DNA of 64,000 nt from Tenodera sinensis (Eukaryota > Arthropoda > Insecta > Mantodea > Mantidae): NCBI GenBank assembly GCA_030765045.1, contig CM060964.1, positions 277,285,888 through 277,349,887 on the forward strand, in the 5' to 3' direction. A program made the position numbers and the translations under genes. Below the pieces are notes generated by a model. It saw only the letters and a list, made by a program, of their open reading frames with translations. It was not told the origin of the DNA and made no database searches. Positions 10,273-20,758 of the stretch are shown here, piece after piece (the stretch's first letter is position 1; every line of letters begins with the position of its first letter).

Positions 10273-13206
10273 TCAAGGTTGGTTGATGCGTGCATCTTGC
10301 TCCTTCGCCCGGAGGATGGAACTAATCATTTGATCAATTCTGCGCCAATTTTCCTGGGACTCTAACATTAGAGGTAAGATATTGCTCAGTGTGACTGTCA
10401 GGCCTAGTTGGGCGTATGTCCTGTGGCGAATAACGGTCCAATTGGAGCAGTGTAGGATCGTATGCTCCGGAGTGTCAATTTCAGTGCAATATGAGCATAT
10501 GTCTCTATCGACCAGCCCCATGCGGTGCAGGTATGATTTGAAACGGCCATGACCAGTCAAAAATTGGGTCAGATAATATCCGACATCCCCGTGTCTCCGA
10601 GATATCCAGGGGACTAGCTCAGGAATCAGCAGCTTAGTCCATTGAGCTTTTGTCACTTCCTGTGTCCACTCCGTCTGCCACTGTCGAAGGGTCTGTTCTC
10701 GGACCAAGATCTTGTGTCCCCTAGAGTTAGCCCCCGCATCATAAGTGCGTTCTTGGATTAATAGATGTATGGGAATGATCCCAGCTATAACCTGTAGAGC
10801 CTTCGTTGAGGTTGTTCTATAGGCACTACATATACGTAGTGCAACCTTCCGTTGTACTCGCTCTAGCCAAGTTCTGTATATTGCTTTATTACATATATAT
10901 TCCTTCCAAGCAGGCGCACCATAAAGGAGGATGGAATTTACCACGCTTCGAAGGAGTTTTCTGGTACCTGGTTTGGGACCGCCGACATTGGGCATTAAGC
11001 GACTCAGAGCAGCGATCGTCTTTTCTGCCCTACCAACCACATATTTAAGGTGTGCACCCATGTTCATGTTATGGCCAAACTGAAGTCCAAGATAGCGCAG
11101 TTGTCTTTGAGACCTTAGTGACATTCCGCTAATATTGACAGTCACTTCTCGTAAGGAACGTCTCCCTTCCAGAATGACAAGTTCGGTCTTCTGTGAAGCC
11201 AATTGTAGGCCCTTTCGCAACATCCACATTTCAATTTGCTGTGTAGCCCATTCTATCTTATCCTCCACCTCTTCGCGGAATTCTCCGGATACAAGAAGGG
11301 CTAAATCATCGGCGTAAGCAAGAGAGGTAACTCCCGATGGCAACTGCACTCGGAGGACATCATCATAATAAATGTTCCACAGCGTGGGTCCCAAAACCGA
11401 ACCTTGAGGCACACCGCACGTCATATCCAGTTTCTTGGTGTCACCCACCAGAATTATCCGGTTATGGAGATAACTACAAAGAAGCCTAGTTAAGTAAGGG
11501 GCGACTTGACGTCGCCTAAGTTCAGCAATGATGCCTTTCCACGGTGCTGAATTAAAGGCATTCTTAACATCCAGTGTCACCAAGACAACATACCTAGGAG
11601 AGAGGGTCTGTGCGTCGTTCAAAAATGTTTGCACAGCGTGAATAGCATCTATGGTAGACAATCCTTGTCGAAAACCAAATTGACGAGGAGAAAATCCATC
11701 CCCTGCCTCAATCTCAGCAATTAAACGTCTATTCAGTATATGTTCCATGAGTTTACCCAGAACATCAAGCAAACAAATTGGTCTGTAAGACTTACTCCCT
11801 CCTCGTGAACTAGGTTTTTCAATAAGAAGTAACCTTCCAAGTTTCCATTTACTAGGGAACTCACCAGTACATAAAATGGAATTAAAGATGTCCAGGAGTA
11901 ACTCTGGTTTCTCTATAGCAAGGAGCTTCACAACTTCTGGAGGAACACCATCCGGGCCTCCCATCTTCCCAGACTTGATCCGACGACCTGCAGCGCGAAT
12001 CTCCTCAGTGGTACAAGTGGGAATAGTTACAATGGGAACATTAATCTCCGGCCAAATGAGCAAAGCATGTGCAGGAAACAAAGTTTTGGCTACCAAGACT
12101 TGTTCTTCATCGGTGAGAACTAATGGCGAACGCAAGCCTAATTTTCCAGTAACAATTTTATAACCTACACCCCAAATATCCTCATCAACTTCTGCACAAA
12201 GTGTGTTCCAGGCATCTCTTTTCGCTTTAAAAATGGCGCATTTAAGAGCATTACGACAATCCTTATAGTTACGTAAGGCAAGTTGCTTTTCATCATAGCC
12301 GACATTACGTCTGTTAATTCTAGTAAGGCAGCGTTTAGCCTTATTACATTGCCTCCGTAAATCAGCTATGTCATCATTCCACCGATAGACTCCTTTGCGG
12401 CGACCACAAAAGTATTTCTTTGGTAATACTGAATCACAGGCGTTGCAGATAGCCTGGTCTATTCCATACGCTTGATGAAGAAAGCTGGAACTAATTTGTT
12501 CCTCAAGATGAGCCAACAATTGATCCTTCTTCTCGTCTCGAAAAATCCAGCCCATAGATTTACCGGAAGGTGATAGAGATGGAACGGGCATCACCACTTC
12601 AAAATAGATACTTCTATGATAGCTTAAATTTTCCTCATCGCTCACATTCCAATTCCGTACCTTGTTCCTAAGATCCACACTACACAAGGTTAGATCAATG
12701 TAGGAAGAACCTCCATTTCTTTCAAAAGTAGGCAGCACCCCATCATTTAAAATGATAAGATTACATTCACCAGCCCATTCTGCCAATGCACTACCCTTTC
12801 TGTCCTCAATTGGGGAGCCCCAGCAGTGTGCTTTAGCATTAAAGTCTCCACCTATTAGCAGACGCCTACGGTGTTGTTGTAAACTGGTGGTCAAAGCAAA
12901 AAGAAAATGCTGAAAAGCGTCAATATTGCATGCTGGAGAAATGTAGCACGAATACACTACAAAATCACCAATGTCTATCCATACAAAACCGTCTCCACCT
13001 CCGGTGGCACGCACTTTAAAATAATCATGAGGTAGATAAATAGCCGCATCAAGTCTATTGTCTGTAAGCCATTTAGAACTATATTTCGTCATATTTTTAT
13101 TGGGTTCCGCCACAATGGCAAAATGTAGATTTTCAGAGGTACACTTGTGCCGTAATAAATCCATGGCCCTCTTACTCCGATCAGCATTCAGTTGTAGAAG
13201 TTTCAT
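10273..13206 (-). CDS. R1-clade ORF2: endonuclease-reverse transcriptase
   Basis: The 977-residue protein would nick target DNA and reverse-transcribe the element RNA from that nick (target-primed reverse transcription). An APE-type endonuclease occupies about residues 1-205, with QLNADRS, an Asn/Glu pair (AIVAEPN), GDFNAKAHCWGS and a final SYHRS where many relatives have SDH. The reverse transcriptase follows at about 415-700, with SYRPICLLDVLGK, GFRQGLSTIDA, VTLDVKNAFNS, GVPQGSVLGP and the catalytic LAYADDLALLV. A Cys-x2-Cys-x7-His-x4-Cys knuckle (CSYCTEIDTPEHTILHC) lies near the C-terminus, which is typical of R1. There is no RNase H domain. The start ATG overlaps the ORF1 stop as ATGA. 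No stop or frameshift is present, so this is a young copy; activity depends on ORF1 and on the Asp-to-Tyr change. Confidence 0.93.
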   Translation of the reverse strand: MKLLQLNADRSKRAMDLLRHKCTSENLHFAIVAEPNKNMTKYSSKWLTDNRLDAAIYLPHDYFKVRATGGGDGFVWIDIGDFVVYSCYISPACNIDAFQHFLFALTTSLQQHRRRLLIGGDFNAKAHCWGSPIEDRKGSALAEWAGECNLIILNDGVLPTFERNGGSSYIDLTLCSVDLRNKVRNWNVSDEENLSYHRSIYFEVVMPVPSLSPSGKSMGWIFRDEKKDQLLAHLEEQISSSFLHQAYGIDQAICNACDSVLPKKYFCGRRKGVYRWNDDIADLRRQCNKAKRCLTRINRRNVGYDEKQLALRNYKDCRNALKCAIFKAKRDAWNTLCAEVDEDIWGVGYKIVTGKLGLRSPLVLTDEEQVLVAKTLFPAHALLIWPEINVPIVTIPTCTTEEIRAAGRRIKSGKMGGPDGVPPEVVKLLAIEKPELLLDIFNSILCTGEFPSKWKLGRLLLIEKPSSRGGSKSYRPICLLDVLGKLMEHILNRRLIAEIEAGDGFSPRQFGFRQGLSTIDAIHAVQTFLNDAQTLSPRYVVLVTLDVKNAFNSAPWKGIIAELRRRQVAPYLTRLLCSYLHNRIILVGDTKKLDMTCGVPQGSVLGPTLWNIYYDDVLRVQLPSGVTSLAYADDLALLVSGEFREEVEDKIEWATQQIEMWMLRKGLQLASQKTELVILEGRRSLREVTVNISGMSLRSQRQLRYLGLQFGHNMNMGAHLKYVVGRAEKTIAALSRLMPNVGGPKPGTRKLLRSVVNSILLYGAPAWKEYICNKAIYRTWLERVQRKVALRICSAYRTTSTKALQVIAGIIPIHLLIQERTYDAGANSRGHKILVREQTLRQWQTEWTQEVTKAQWTKLLIPELVPWISRRHGDVGYYLTQFLTGHGRFKSYLHRMGLVDRDICSYCTEIDTPEHTILHCSNWTVIRHRTYAQLGLTVTLSNILPLMLESQENWRRIDQMISSILRAKEQDARINQP

Positions 13207-14072
13207 TGAACAGGATGCATCCGATCCCTTTTCTCCCTCTGTTGATGGATTAGTGCCCTATACTTGGGACATCGCATCGACTCTGTTCTGTGACCTTCAA
13301 CATTGCATATATAGCAAGATGGCGTGTTGGTACAATCCTTTCGCAGGTGGTCACTTTTACCACAATTATGGCAGAGTTCCGCAGCAGGTGTCAATTTGCA
13401 TCCTCTGGCTATATGACCCAATCGGTGGCAGTTATAGCATCTGGGCAGGCGGGTGGTTTCACGCACCCTCCATCTCTCCCAACCACGACCTATTCGTTGT
13501 TGCGCCAGCAACCGCTGGGCCGAAACTTTATCGGTAGTAACAAATGCATATCGAACGCCATTGCTATTGGGCTTATTCGCCAATTTAACTGATATGTCTC
13601 CCAAGGTTTTACCAAGCGTAGCGGCAATCACCTCTTTAACACCAGTTTCATCAACAAGCTCGTCAATATCTAATATCATTACTGTCTGTGTCACTGACTG
13701 TAGATTGACCTTAGCCAGATTATTCATTTTTGTAGTAAGTTGTTCCCGGAAGGCCTGTCGTCTTCCCACCTCTGGACCTTTGATTTTAATATGCACGGTA
13801 CCATCATTCGATTTAATAACTCTTTCCACCGAAATCCCTTCAGGTGGAACATCTGTTTTCATATTCTTGAGCATTTCAGCATATGAAGTTCCAGGAAGTG
13901 GCTCTAGGACAATAGTCTCTACATTCCGGATCCCTTTTGGGTGGACAAATTCCGCTATGTCAGATTTTAAGGCAGGCCTCATACGGGACTTACACGTAGG
14001 ATGCATTTGTAACGGTATAGACAGACCGTTGTCTACATACATATTCGAGTACCTTGCGAACAGTGGAAGCAT
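13203..14072 (-). CDS. R1-clade ORF1, C-terminal part with three zinc knuckles
   Basis: This part carries the nucleic-acid-binding end of the gag-like protein. An RRM-like central region (VRYAFVTTDKVSAQRLL) precedes three consecutive CCHC knuckles: CYNCHRLGHIARGC, CHNCGKSDHLRKDC and CYICNVEGHRTESMRC. The order and spacing match R1/TRAS-type ORF1 proteins, which package element RNA. The stop (TGA 13205-13203) overlaps the ORF2 start. Its first recognisable residues (about 13990-14030) continue the upstream frame, so a single frame change separates it from the N-terminal part. That could be a disabling indel or, less likely, translational frameshifting. Confidence 0.85.
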   Translation of the reverse strand: MLPLFARYSNMYVDNGLSIPLQMHPTCKSRMRPALKSDIAEFVHPKGIRNVETIVLEPLPGTSYAEMLKNMKTDVPPEGISVERVIKSNDGTVHIKIKGPEVGRRQAFREQLTTKMNNLAKVNLQSVTQTVMILDIDELVDETGVKEVIAATLGKTLGDISVKLANKPNSNGVRYAFVTTDKVSAQRLLAQQRIGRGWERWRVRETTRLPRCYNCHRLGHIARGCKLTPAAELCHNCGKSDHLRKDCTNTPSCYICNVEGHRTESMRCPKYRALIHQQREKRDRMHPVQ

Positions 14073-15033
14073 CTACGTGACGGGTGACAGCACAGAGGGT
14101 AGGGATCCTCCCATGTTTCTTAGCAATATCCATCACCTTTTCTAAATTTCGTCTTAAAACAGTCCGATCCATCGCACTGCCTCCATCTGCATCCGTTACA
14201 ATCAGATATGTAAAAAGCTCAGTGCTAGAGGTAACGCTTTCGCTCTCGTCTAGACATCCATTTCTGGCGACACTACATATTAATTTACCTGACGTCAATT
14301 GTTGCTCATCCAGCATCTTCAACAAGCAGGGATTAGTAGGTAACACATTCTCAAGAATCTGATCACATCGTTCTTCATCCAGGGGCATAATAATGATCTG
14401 ATCCGACACCACTTTAGTAACACTATCCCTTTGCACAGTACAAAGTTGGTAAAGCTCTTCAGGCCATTTGAGCTCAATTAAATCTAGAAACTCCTTATCA
14501 GGAAGATCACGTCGGAGTTCCGGTTCAATCTGCGCAATCAGTCTGTCAGCAGCAAGTTGCTGAGGGCTAAAAGTTTGCGTACCTACTTCAGTCACAGCCG
14601 GAGTCGTATCGGAACATGTCTGATGCACGACAGCCGCATGTTGATTCAATAGTTCATCAATAAAATCTGTTGCAAGCGGTAACCGCTGAGAGTATTCAGT
14701 TAACCTGCCAACAGCCCGTTTTATCTCCTTTTTGGTGTTCGGAATATTCACAATAGTGTGTGCGAGAGCATCCACTTCGGAAACAATCTTCCGGAACAGC
14801 TCCTTAAACACGCCGCGTTCTGATTCCATGCGCCGCAAGAACGAATCACAATCATCCACAACCTTCATTAAATCAGCTTCTCCAGATGTAATTCCAGGTA
14901 CTGCTAATTCCTGCGTCCCTTTTTCTAACTCAGAGCAGTCGCTTGTTGACGGTTGGGTGGGGCCCACTCTTAACACCCACACTCCCGACCGGTTCTGGGG
15001 ATCCGAAGCCCCTGTCCCGTATATCCGTTTCTT
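13990..15033 (-). CDS. R1-clade ORF1, N-terminal part
   Basis: The frame is open from just after a TAG at 15036-15034. It has no early ATG: the conserved-looking start (GTGASDPQNRSGV) precedes a GTG at 14982, and the first in-frame ATG comes about 39 codons after that. The region is predicted helical and acidic, with long Glu/Asp/Leu stretches, typical of the non-zinc part of R1 ORF1. It ends in TAA at 13990 after TVTNASYV, while the next frame continues with the zinc-knuckle half. Either the original ATG lies upstream and is lost, or translation starts elsewhere. Confidence 0.7.
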   Translation of the reverse strand, partial: KKRIYGTGASDPQNRSGVWVLRVGPTQPSTSDCSELEKGTQELAVPGITSGEADLMKVVDDCDSFLRRMESERGVFKELFRKIVSEVDALAHTIVNIPNTKKEIKRAVGRLTEYSQRLPLATDFIDELLNQHAAVVHQTCSDTTPAVTEVGTQTFSPQQLAADRLIAQIEPELRRDLPDKEFLDLIELKWPEELYQLCTVQRDSVTKVVSDQIIIMPLDEERCDQILENVLPTNPCLLKMLDEQQLTSGKLICSVARNGCLDESESVTSSTELFTYLIVTDADGGSAMDRTVLRRNLEKVMDIAKKHGRIPTLCAVTRHVDASTVRKVLEYVCRQRSVYTVTNASYV

Positions 15034-15555
15034 CTAAAGAACTATCCATCAATTGAATAAGAAACACCAGAATATTAGAGATAAACAAAAATTAAATTCA
15101 GTTTGTACGAAGCATCTGTACTATGGTTAGACATAACCTAACATTTTGCCAAAAACAAGTCACTAGCAAATGTTTCAACTTTCACCGTATTTCGCACTAA
15201 AAGATGATTTACACACTTGATACAACTCCAGTATAAGAGTATCCGATATACATATGTGCAGAAAACTCCAAAGATTCAAGTAATACTTAAGGTTTATATT
15301 AAACACTGGGAAAAAGCGGAATATATACGAAATTTGGAGTCAATGTATTAAGCACTTGGACACACGATAACACAATTTTAGAAATGTTGATTATAGCGCA
15401 TTCCTCTTGATTCCAGTCCTACTAACATTCATGTAGCAGTCGTAACACTTTAGAAACCTAAATAATAGTTGAGATATAGTTGAACTATCATAGATCAGAA
15501 GATAATTGTATTTATGAGAAGAGCGATGTATAGCTTGTTCCAACGCAGACTAGGC

Positions 15556-15945
15556 CTACTACTACTACTACTGCTGCTGCCGCCGCCGCCGACGCCGCCG
15601 CCGCCGCTACCGCCGCTACTGCTACCGCTACCGCCGCCGCCGAAGCCGCTACCGCCGCCGCCGCCGCCTACTCCTCCTGCTGCTGCTGCCGACTGACTGC
15701 TAACTGACTGCTGCCGACTGACTGCTAACTGACTGCTGCCGACTGACTGCTAACTGACTGGTGCCGACTGCTAACTGCTACCTTCTACCTGCTACCTGCT
15801 ACCTGCTACCTGCTACCTGCTACCTGCTCACTGCTCACGGGCCACGGGCCACGGCGACGGCGACTGCGACTGCCCCTGCCCCTGCCCCTGCCCCTGCCGC
15901 CGCCGCCGCCGCCGCCGCCACCACTACTAGTACTACTACTATTAT
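15556..15945. repeat. Compound microsatellite/minisatellite cluster
   Basis: In order: CTA, CTG and CCG triplets (15557-15690), about three copies of a roughly 25-bp unit built from GACTGACTGCTAACT (15690-15775), a CTACCTG heptamer run (15776-15828), short CGGGCCA and CGGCGA units, a CCCCTG hexamer run and (CCG)n to about 15918, then (CTA)n. The open frames across it are repeat artefacts. Confidence 0.95.
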
Positions 15946-16210
15946 TGTTATTGTTATTGTTTTTGTTTTGTTTTTGTTTTTGTTTTTGTTTTTGTTATTG
16001 TTATTGTTATTGTTATTGTTATTGTTATTGTTATTGTTATTGTTATTGTTATTGTTATTGTTATTGTTATTGTTATTGTTATTGTTATTGTTATTGTTAT
16101 TGTTATTGTTATTGTTATTGTTACTGTTACTACTGTTACTACTGTTACTACTATTACTGCTATTACTACTATTACTACTATTGTTGTTATTGTTATTGTT
16201 GTTATTATTA
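15946..16210. repeat. (TTATTG)n hexanucleotide array
   Basis: About twenty-five TTATTG units with TTTTTG variants at the left and TTACTG/CTATTA variants at the right end. Long Leu and Cys/Tyr open frames here are artefacts. Confidence 0.95.
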
Positions 16211-16229
16211 TATATTTATTCCGCGCAAC

Positions 16230-18720
16230 GGCTCTAACGATTTTGATCAAATTTTGTATTCAGATAGAGTTTTGCTTTTTAAGTTCATCTATATAGGCGT
16301 AATTCCCGAAAAAAACACGATTTTACACAAAAAAATGAGTTTTTTTATTCTCGCTTCTACAGTGCAATTCTTGTTATATATATATATTCCCAGTATTTCA
16401 GAAACGGCTCTAAAGATTTGGTTAAATTTTTGTGTACATGCATATTACATTCACAGTGTTTTCTCTACTCACTTTTAGGTAACATATTCACATCTCTTTC
16501 TCTAGTCAGTCTTCTATAAACAATTTTCCATAAAAAACATGATTTTGCACCAAAACATTTTATCCCCACTTTTAAAATAAGTCAAATCATGTTCTGTATG
16601 TTTGAAACAGAAGTGCTATTACATTCACACAGTTTTCTCCTCTCACTATTAGGTGATACATTCACATCTCTTTCTCTACTCATTCTTCTACAAATAAGTC
16701 ATGCAATTTTCTGTATGTCTGAAATAGAGATGTTGCATATTACATTCACAGCGGTTTCTCTACTCACTTTTAGGTAACACATTCACATCTCTCTACTCAG
16801 TCTTCTATAAACAATTTTCCATAAAAAGCGTCATTTTTCACCAAAAAACACTTTTATCCCCACTTTTAAAATAAGTCATACCAGGTTCTGTATGTTTGAA
16901 ACAGAAGTGCTATTACATTCACACTGTTTTCTCCTCTCACTATTAGGTAACACATTCACATCTCTTCCTCTGCTCACTCTTCTACAAATAAGCCATGCAA
17001 TTTTCTGTATGTTTGAAATAGAGATGTTGCATATTACATTCACAGCGGTTTCTCTACTCACTTTTAGGTAACACATTCACATCTCTCTACTCAGTCTTCT
17101 ATAAACAATTTTCCATAAAAAACGTCATTTTGCACCAAAAAACACTTTTATCCCAATTTTTAAAATTAGTCATACCATGCTCTGTATGTTTTAAATAGAA
17201 ATGCTATTACATTCACACTGTTTTCTCCTCTCACTATTAGGTAACACATTCACATCTCATTCTCTACTCACTCTTCTACAAATAAGTCATGCAATTTTCT
17301 GTATGTTTGAAATAGAGATGTTGCATATTACATTCACAGTGGTTTCTCTACTCACTTTTAGGTAACACATTCACATCTCTCTACTCAGTCTTCTATAAAC
17401 AATTTTCCATAAAAAACGTCATTTTGCACCAAAAAAACACTTTTATCCCCACTTTTAAAATAAGTCATACCATGTTCTGTATCTTCGAAACAGAAGTGCT
17501 ATTACATTCACACTGTTTTCTCCTCTCACTTTTAGGTAACACATTCACATCTCTTTCTCTACTCGCTCTTCTACAAGGAAGTCATGCAATTTTCTGTATG
17601 TTTGAAATAGAAATGCTACATATTATATTCATACTGTTTTCTCTAATTGCTTTTGGGTAACATACTCATAACTGTTTCTCTACTTACTCTTCTAGAAATA
17701 AGTCATACAATTTTGTGCATGTTTGATATAGAAATGATGCATGTTACATTCACAGTGTTTACTCTAATCACTTTTAGGTAACACATTCACATGTCTTTCT
17801 CCACTCACTCTTCTACAAACAATTCATATCATCTATTAACTTGAATGTTTGTATATATCTAACTGTTAATCTCGAAAACCGCTTAACTGATCACCGCGAA
17901 ATTCGGCACGTATATGTAATTTTTTTTTTTCATTGAGAGTTTTTATGGTAATTTTACTACACAATATATTACTTTCAAATGGTTTTCTACTCGATTTTCT
18001 TTTACGTAGCGCATTCATTTATCCTCTGTTTGCCCTTCAACATACAATTCATATAATATTCTAGGATTGAAATATAAATCCAGTGTATTACATTCACACG
18101 ATTTCCTCTACTTATTCTTCCTTTACGAGGCACCATCAGTCTTCCTTCGCTATTCGCCCTTCAACATATAATTCATACAATTTGCTATATGTTTGAAACA
18201 AATACAACGTATTACAGTCATACTACTTTCTCTACTCACTTTTGTTTTACGTAACAATTCACATGTTATTCCCTATGCTTTATCAACTTCATACATACCA
18301 ACGCCTATACATATCGTATGTTGAAGAGTGATTAAATTCCAAAACAGGTTGACCGATCACCATGAAAAGTGACATATCTAATTTTTTTCATGGCGAAGGT
18401 TTTTAGGTAATCCATTTTACCACGCAATGTATTACATTCACATGGTTTTCTCTACTCCCTTTTCTTTTACCCAACATACTACTCGCTCTTCTGCAAAAAA
18501 TCCATACATTTTTTCATACACTTGAAATATAAGTGCAACGTATAACATTCACGTGGTTTTTTACTCATTTTTCTTTAGTAAAACACAATCACATTTCTTT
18601 CACTACTCCCGCAATTACGAACAATTCATACAATTTTCTATATGTTTGAAACATAAATGCGTAGTACATTCACATAGCTTTATCAACCAGCTTTTCTTCA
18701 TGTAGTATTTGTTATTCTTC
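16230..18720. repeat. Satellite array with 294-bp higher-order unit
   Basis: The landmark CTTCTATAAACAATTTTCCAT recurs at 16511, 16802, 17096 and 17390, spacings of 291, 294 and 294 bp. Each unit contains two related half-monomers that share TTACATTCACA...TTTTCTC...CACTnTTAGGTAACACATTCACATCTC and (A/T)TGTATGTTTGAAA. One half carries an extra ATAAAAAACGTCATTTTGCACC block. Copies degrade steadily toward 18720. No coding sequence. Confidence 0.9.
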
Positions 18721-18770
18721 AACATTGCTTTTGCTTAGTGTCGCTCCGGTGTTTTAATAAAAAATAAAGA

Positions 18771-19130
18771 AATACTAGATGCAATAATATTAATATTAAC
18801 CGGGCTTGTGGGCCGTGGTCTATTGGGTTCCTTCTTCTTCCCAAACGTTTCGTCTGCGACTACGGCAGACATCTTCAGTGGCGGCGAGGTCGAAGTTTCC
18901 TAGTGGAGATCTCAGCACCGACTCACAGTCTCACAGTCGGTGCTGAGATCTCCAATAGGAAACTTCGACCTCGCCGCCACTGAAGATGTCTGCCGTAGTC
19001 GCAGACGAAACGTTTGGGAAGAAGAAGGAACCCAATAGACCACGGCCCACAAGCCCGGTTAATATTAATATTATTGCATCTAGTATTGACACCGGCCGTG
19101 AAAGCCTTAGAACTTTAATAAAGAAATAGT
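18771..19130. mobile_element. 317-bp palindromic element with GTTTCG/CATCTTCAG core
   Basis: Arms 18771-18922 and 18936-19087 are near-perfect reverse complements around a 13-bp centre. Inside each arm are CCGGGCTTGTGGGCCGTGGTC, ACGTTTCG and CATCTTCAG. A tail GCCGGCCGTGAAAGCC-like block follows on the right (about 19092-19106). The element at 54649-54990 has the same layout and tail but different outer arm sequence. No protein is encoded. Confidence 0.85.
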
Positions 19131-19139
19131 TTAAAAAAA

Positions 19140-19570
19140 GTAAAGTAATCACAATTGATGTCGGGAGTGCGACGAAATGCACGATATGGAACAGTTGATG
19201 AAACAAATGTTAGCCAAGAAGGACATAATGGGAAATGAAATGAATTCCGGAATGCGGCAGAGGAAACAAATATGAAAACCGAATTGGAAAAATGTAAACT
19301 ACGGAATAGAAAATATAGGAATAAAAATGGAAGCCAAATTGAAAATGTAAACACCGAAACGGAAAAGATGAAGACAGGAATTCCAATATGAAGACAGGTC
19401 TATTGGAGAATACTAACGAGCGACTGGCCGGGGTTAAGGAAGTCATGGAAGAACTCGACGGAAGTATGAAGGACCTTGGCCAACGTGTTAACGTCCTGGA
19501 GTCAATCACAGCAGCAAAGAACTGAACTCCATAATGGAACAAATGCTCGACGAAAACATCAAACTGGGTA
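19140..19570 (+). pseudogene. Gypsy gag 5' fragment
   Basis: Diverged copy of the coiled-coil gag at 8080-8480: shared blocks include AAGGACCTTGGCCAACG and TGGAACAAATGCTCGA. It has several frameshifts, no zinc knuckle and no pol. Confidence 0.7.
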
Positions 19571-20377
19571 GATATCTATGGGGGAGGCCTGCTTTCAGCA
19601 GTACACGTTTTACAGCTGAAGTGATGGTGTTTATGAAATATTTTTATGTATTTCTATATCTCTTGTATGTCGGATATTATTCTTAACAATTGCGATAAGT
19701 AGTTTTATTTAGTTAATGCTTCGCCTTTGAGGTTTATCTAAATAAGTATCTTCTCCCACAAAGAACAAGATTTCACAAAAACAAAGGCGAAAAACGTAAT
19801 ACTTAAAAAAAACAATAATTAACTATGACAATCAAATCAACAGCAGCACCCCTAAACTAGGATAACAGAGAATTCAAATAACTTTAACACAATTATACAT
19901 ATACAATTCTTTTTAACTGCGTGTGAGAGTTTTGACACCCTTATGGGTTGTTCTGATACATTCCTCGCTCACCCCTGAATGTTTACGGCAGTTTACGCCT
20001 GGGTGAATAGAGGCATTTCAGTTTCACATATTATTCATTGTCACTACCTGCTCTGAAAGAGAGGGTTACAATTCTGCTTTTACACCAAATCTGCTGATCA
20101 GGCTATTGACCCTGAATGTTCTCATAATACATGTCTGGTGAATGTGCGTCAACTATTTTTCCTACCTAGTTAATTTTCGAAAATGCATATTTTGTCTTGT
20201 ATCTCTTTCAACTACATTCACACAGTTAACAATGTACCATCTGGGTTAACAATAAAATACCAAAATTGTACCTTGAAGTTATATTAACATTTTAAACTTG
20301 ATCACACATGAAAACTTTGTCCTTTCCTTGTGATTTCACTTTATTCGGTTCGATATGTTTAGTGCAAGTCTTCCTCT

Positions 20378-20410
<33 letters not shown>

Positions 20411-20758
20411 GTTTTTGTTTGTTTTGTTTAGTACAGGATACATAACAAATCCAAGGTTAACCGCTAACAAATACAGAGGTTAAATTAAAACTAATTACAA
20501 TTGCACCTAATACTCATATTGGGGCTTGCGTGTATTACACTTTCCTCCATTTTGTTTAGCTCTCTGACGGACCATCATTATCCTGGGGTAAGGGTTGTTT
20601 GCAGTTGATTACTATTTTTAATATTACTATCTACTTATTTTAATTATTTATCCTAATTATTTGTTCGCTTATTAATTTTTGTGTCGTTGGAGTGAAAACA
20701 CGAAAATCCTTTGTGTGACTACCAGTGAATTCCTGGCGAGTCATAAAGAAATCCCGAG
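19571..20758. other. No gene seen; poly-T run
   Basis: Holds a T run of about 28 nt at 20383-20410 and T/G-rich DNA after it. No coding sequence or TIR is recognised. The part next to 20758 may be the lost protease/pol region of the minus-strand Gypsy element. Confidence 0.4.

Larger units (their letters stand above)
10077..15556 (-). mobile_element. R1-clade non-LTR retrotransposon, near full length
   Basis: Minus-strand order is a 5' region (15556 to about 15034), ORF1 (to 13203), ORF2 (13206 to 10273), a 3' UTR and a 12-nt A-tail (T run 10077-10088). ORF1 and ORF2 overlap as ATGA at 13203-13206, as in other two-ORF LINEs where ORF2 is translated by reinitiation. ORF2 is completely open. 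The 5' boundary is inferred from the start of the microsatellite and from the usual 5' UTR length; the 3' boundary is read directly. Both ends touch trinucleotide microsatellites. Confidence 0.85.

Noticed and set aside
10806..14145. Plus-strand open frames opposite the R1 element
   Set aside because: They are antisense shadows of ORF1/ORF2 without domains.
15761..16478. Long poly-Leu and Cys/Tyr open frames
   Set aside because: They are read from the (TTATTG)n array in several frames on both strands; there is no start context or domain.
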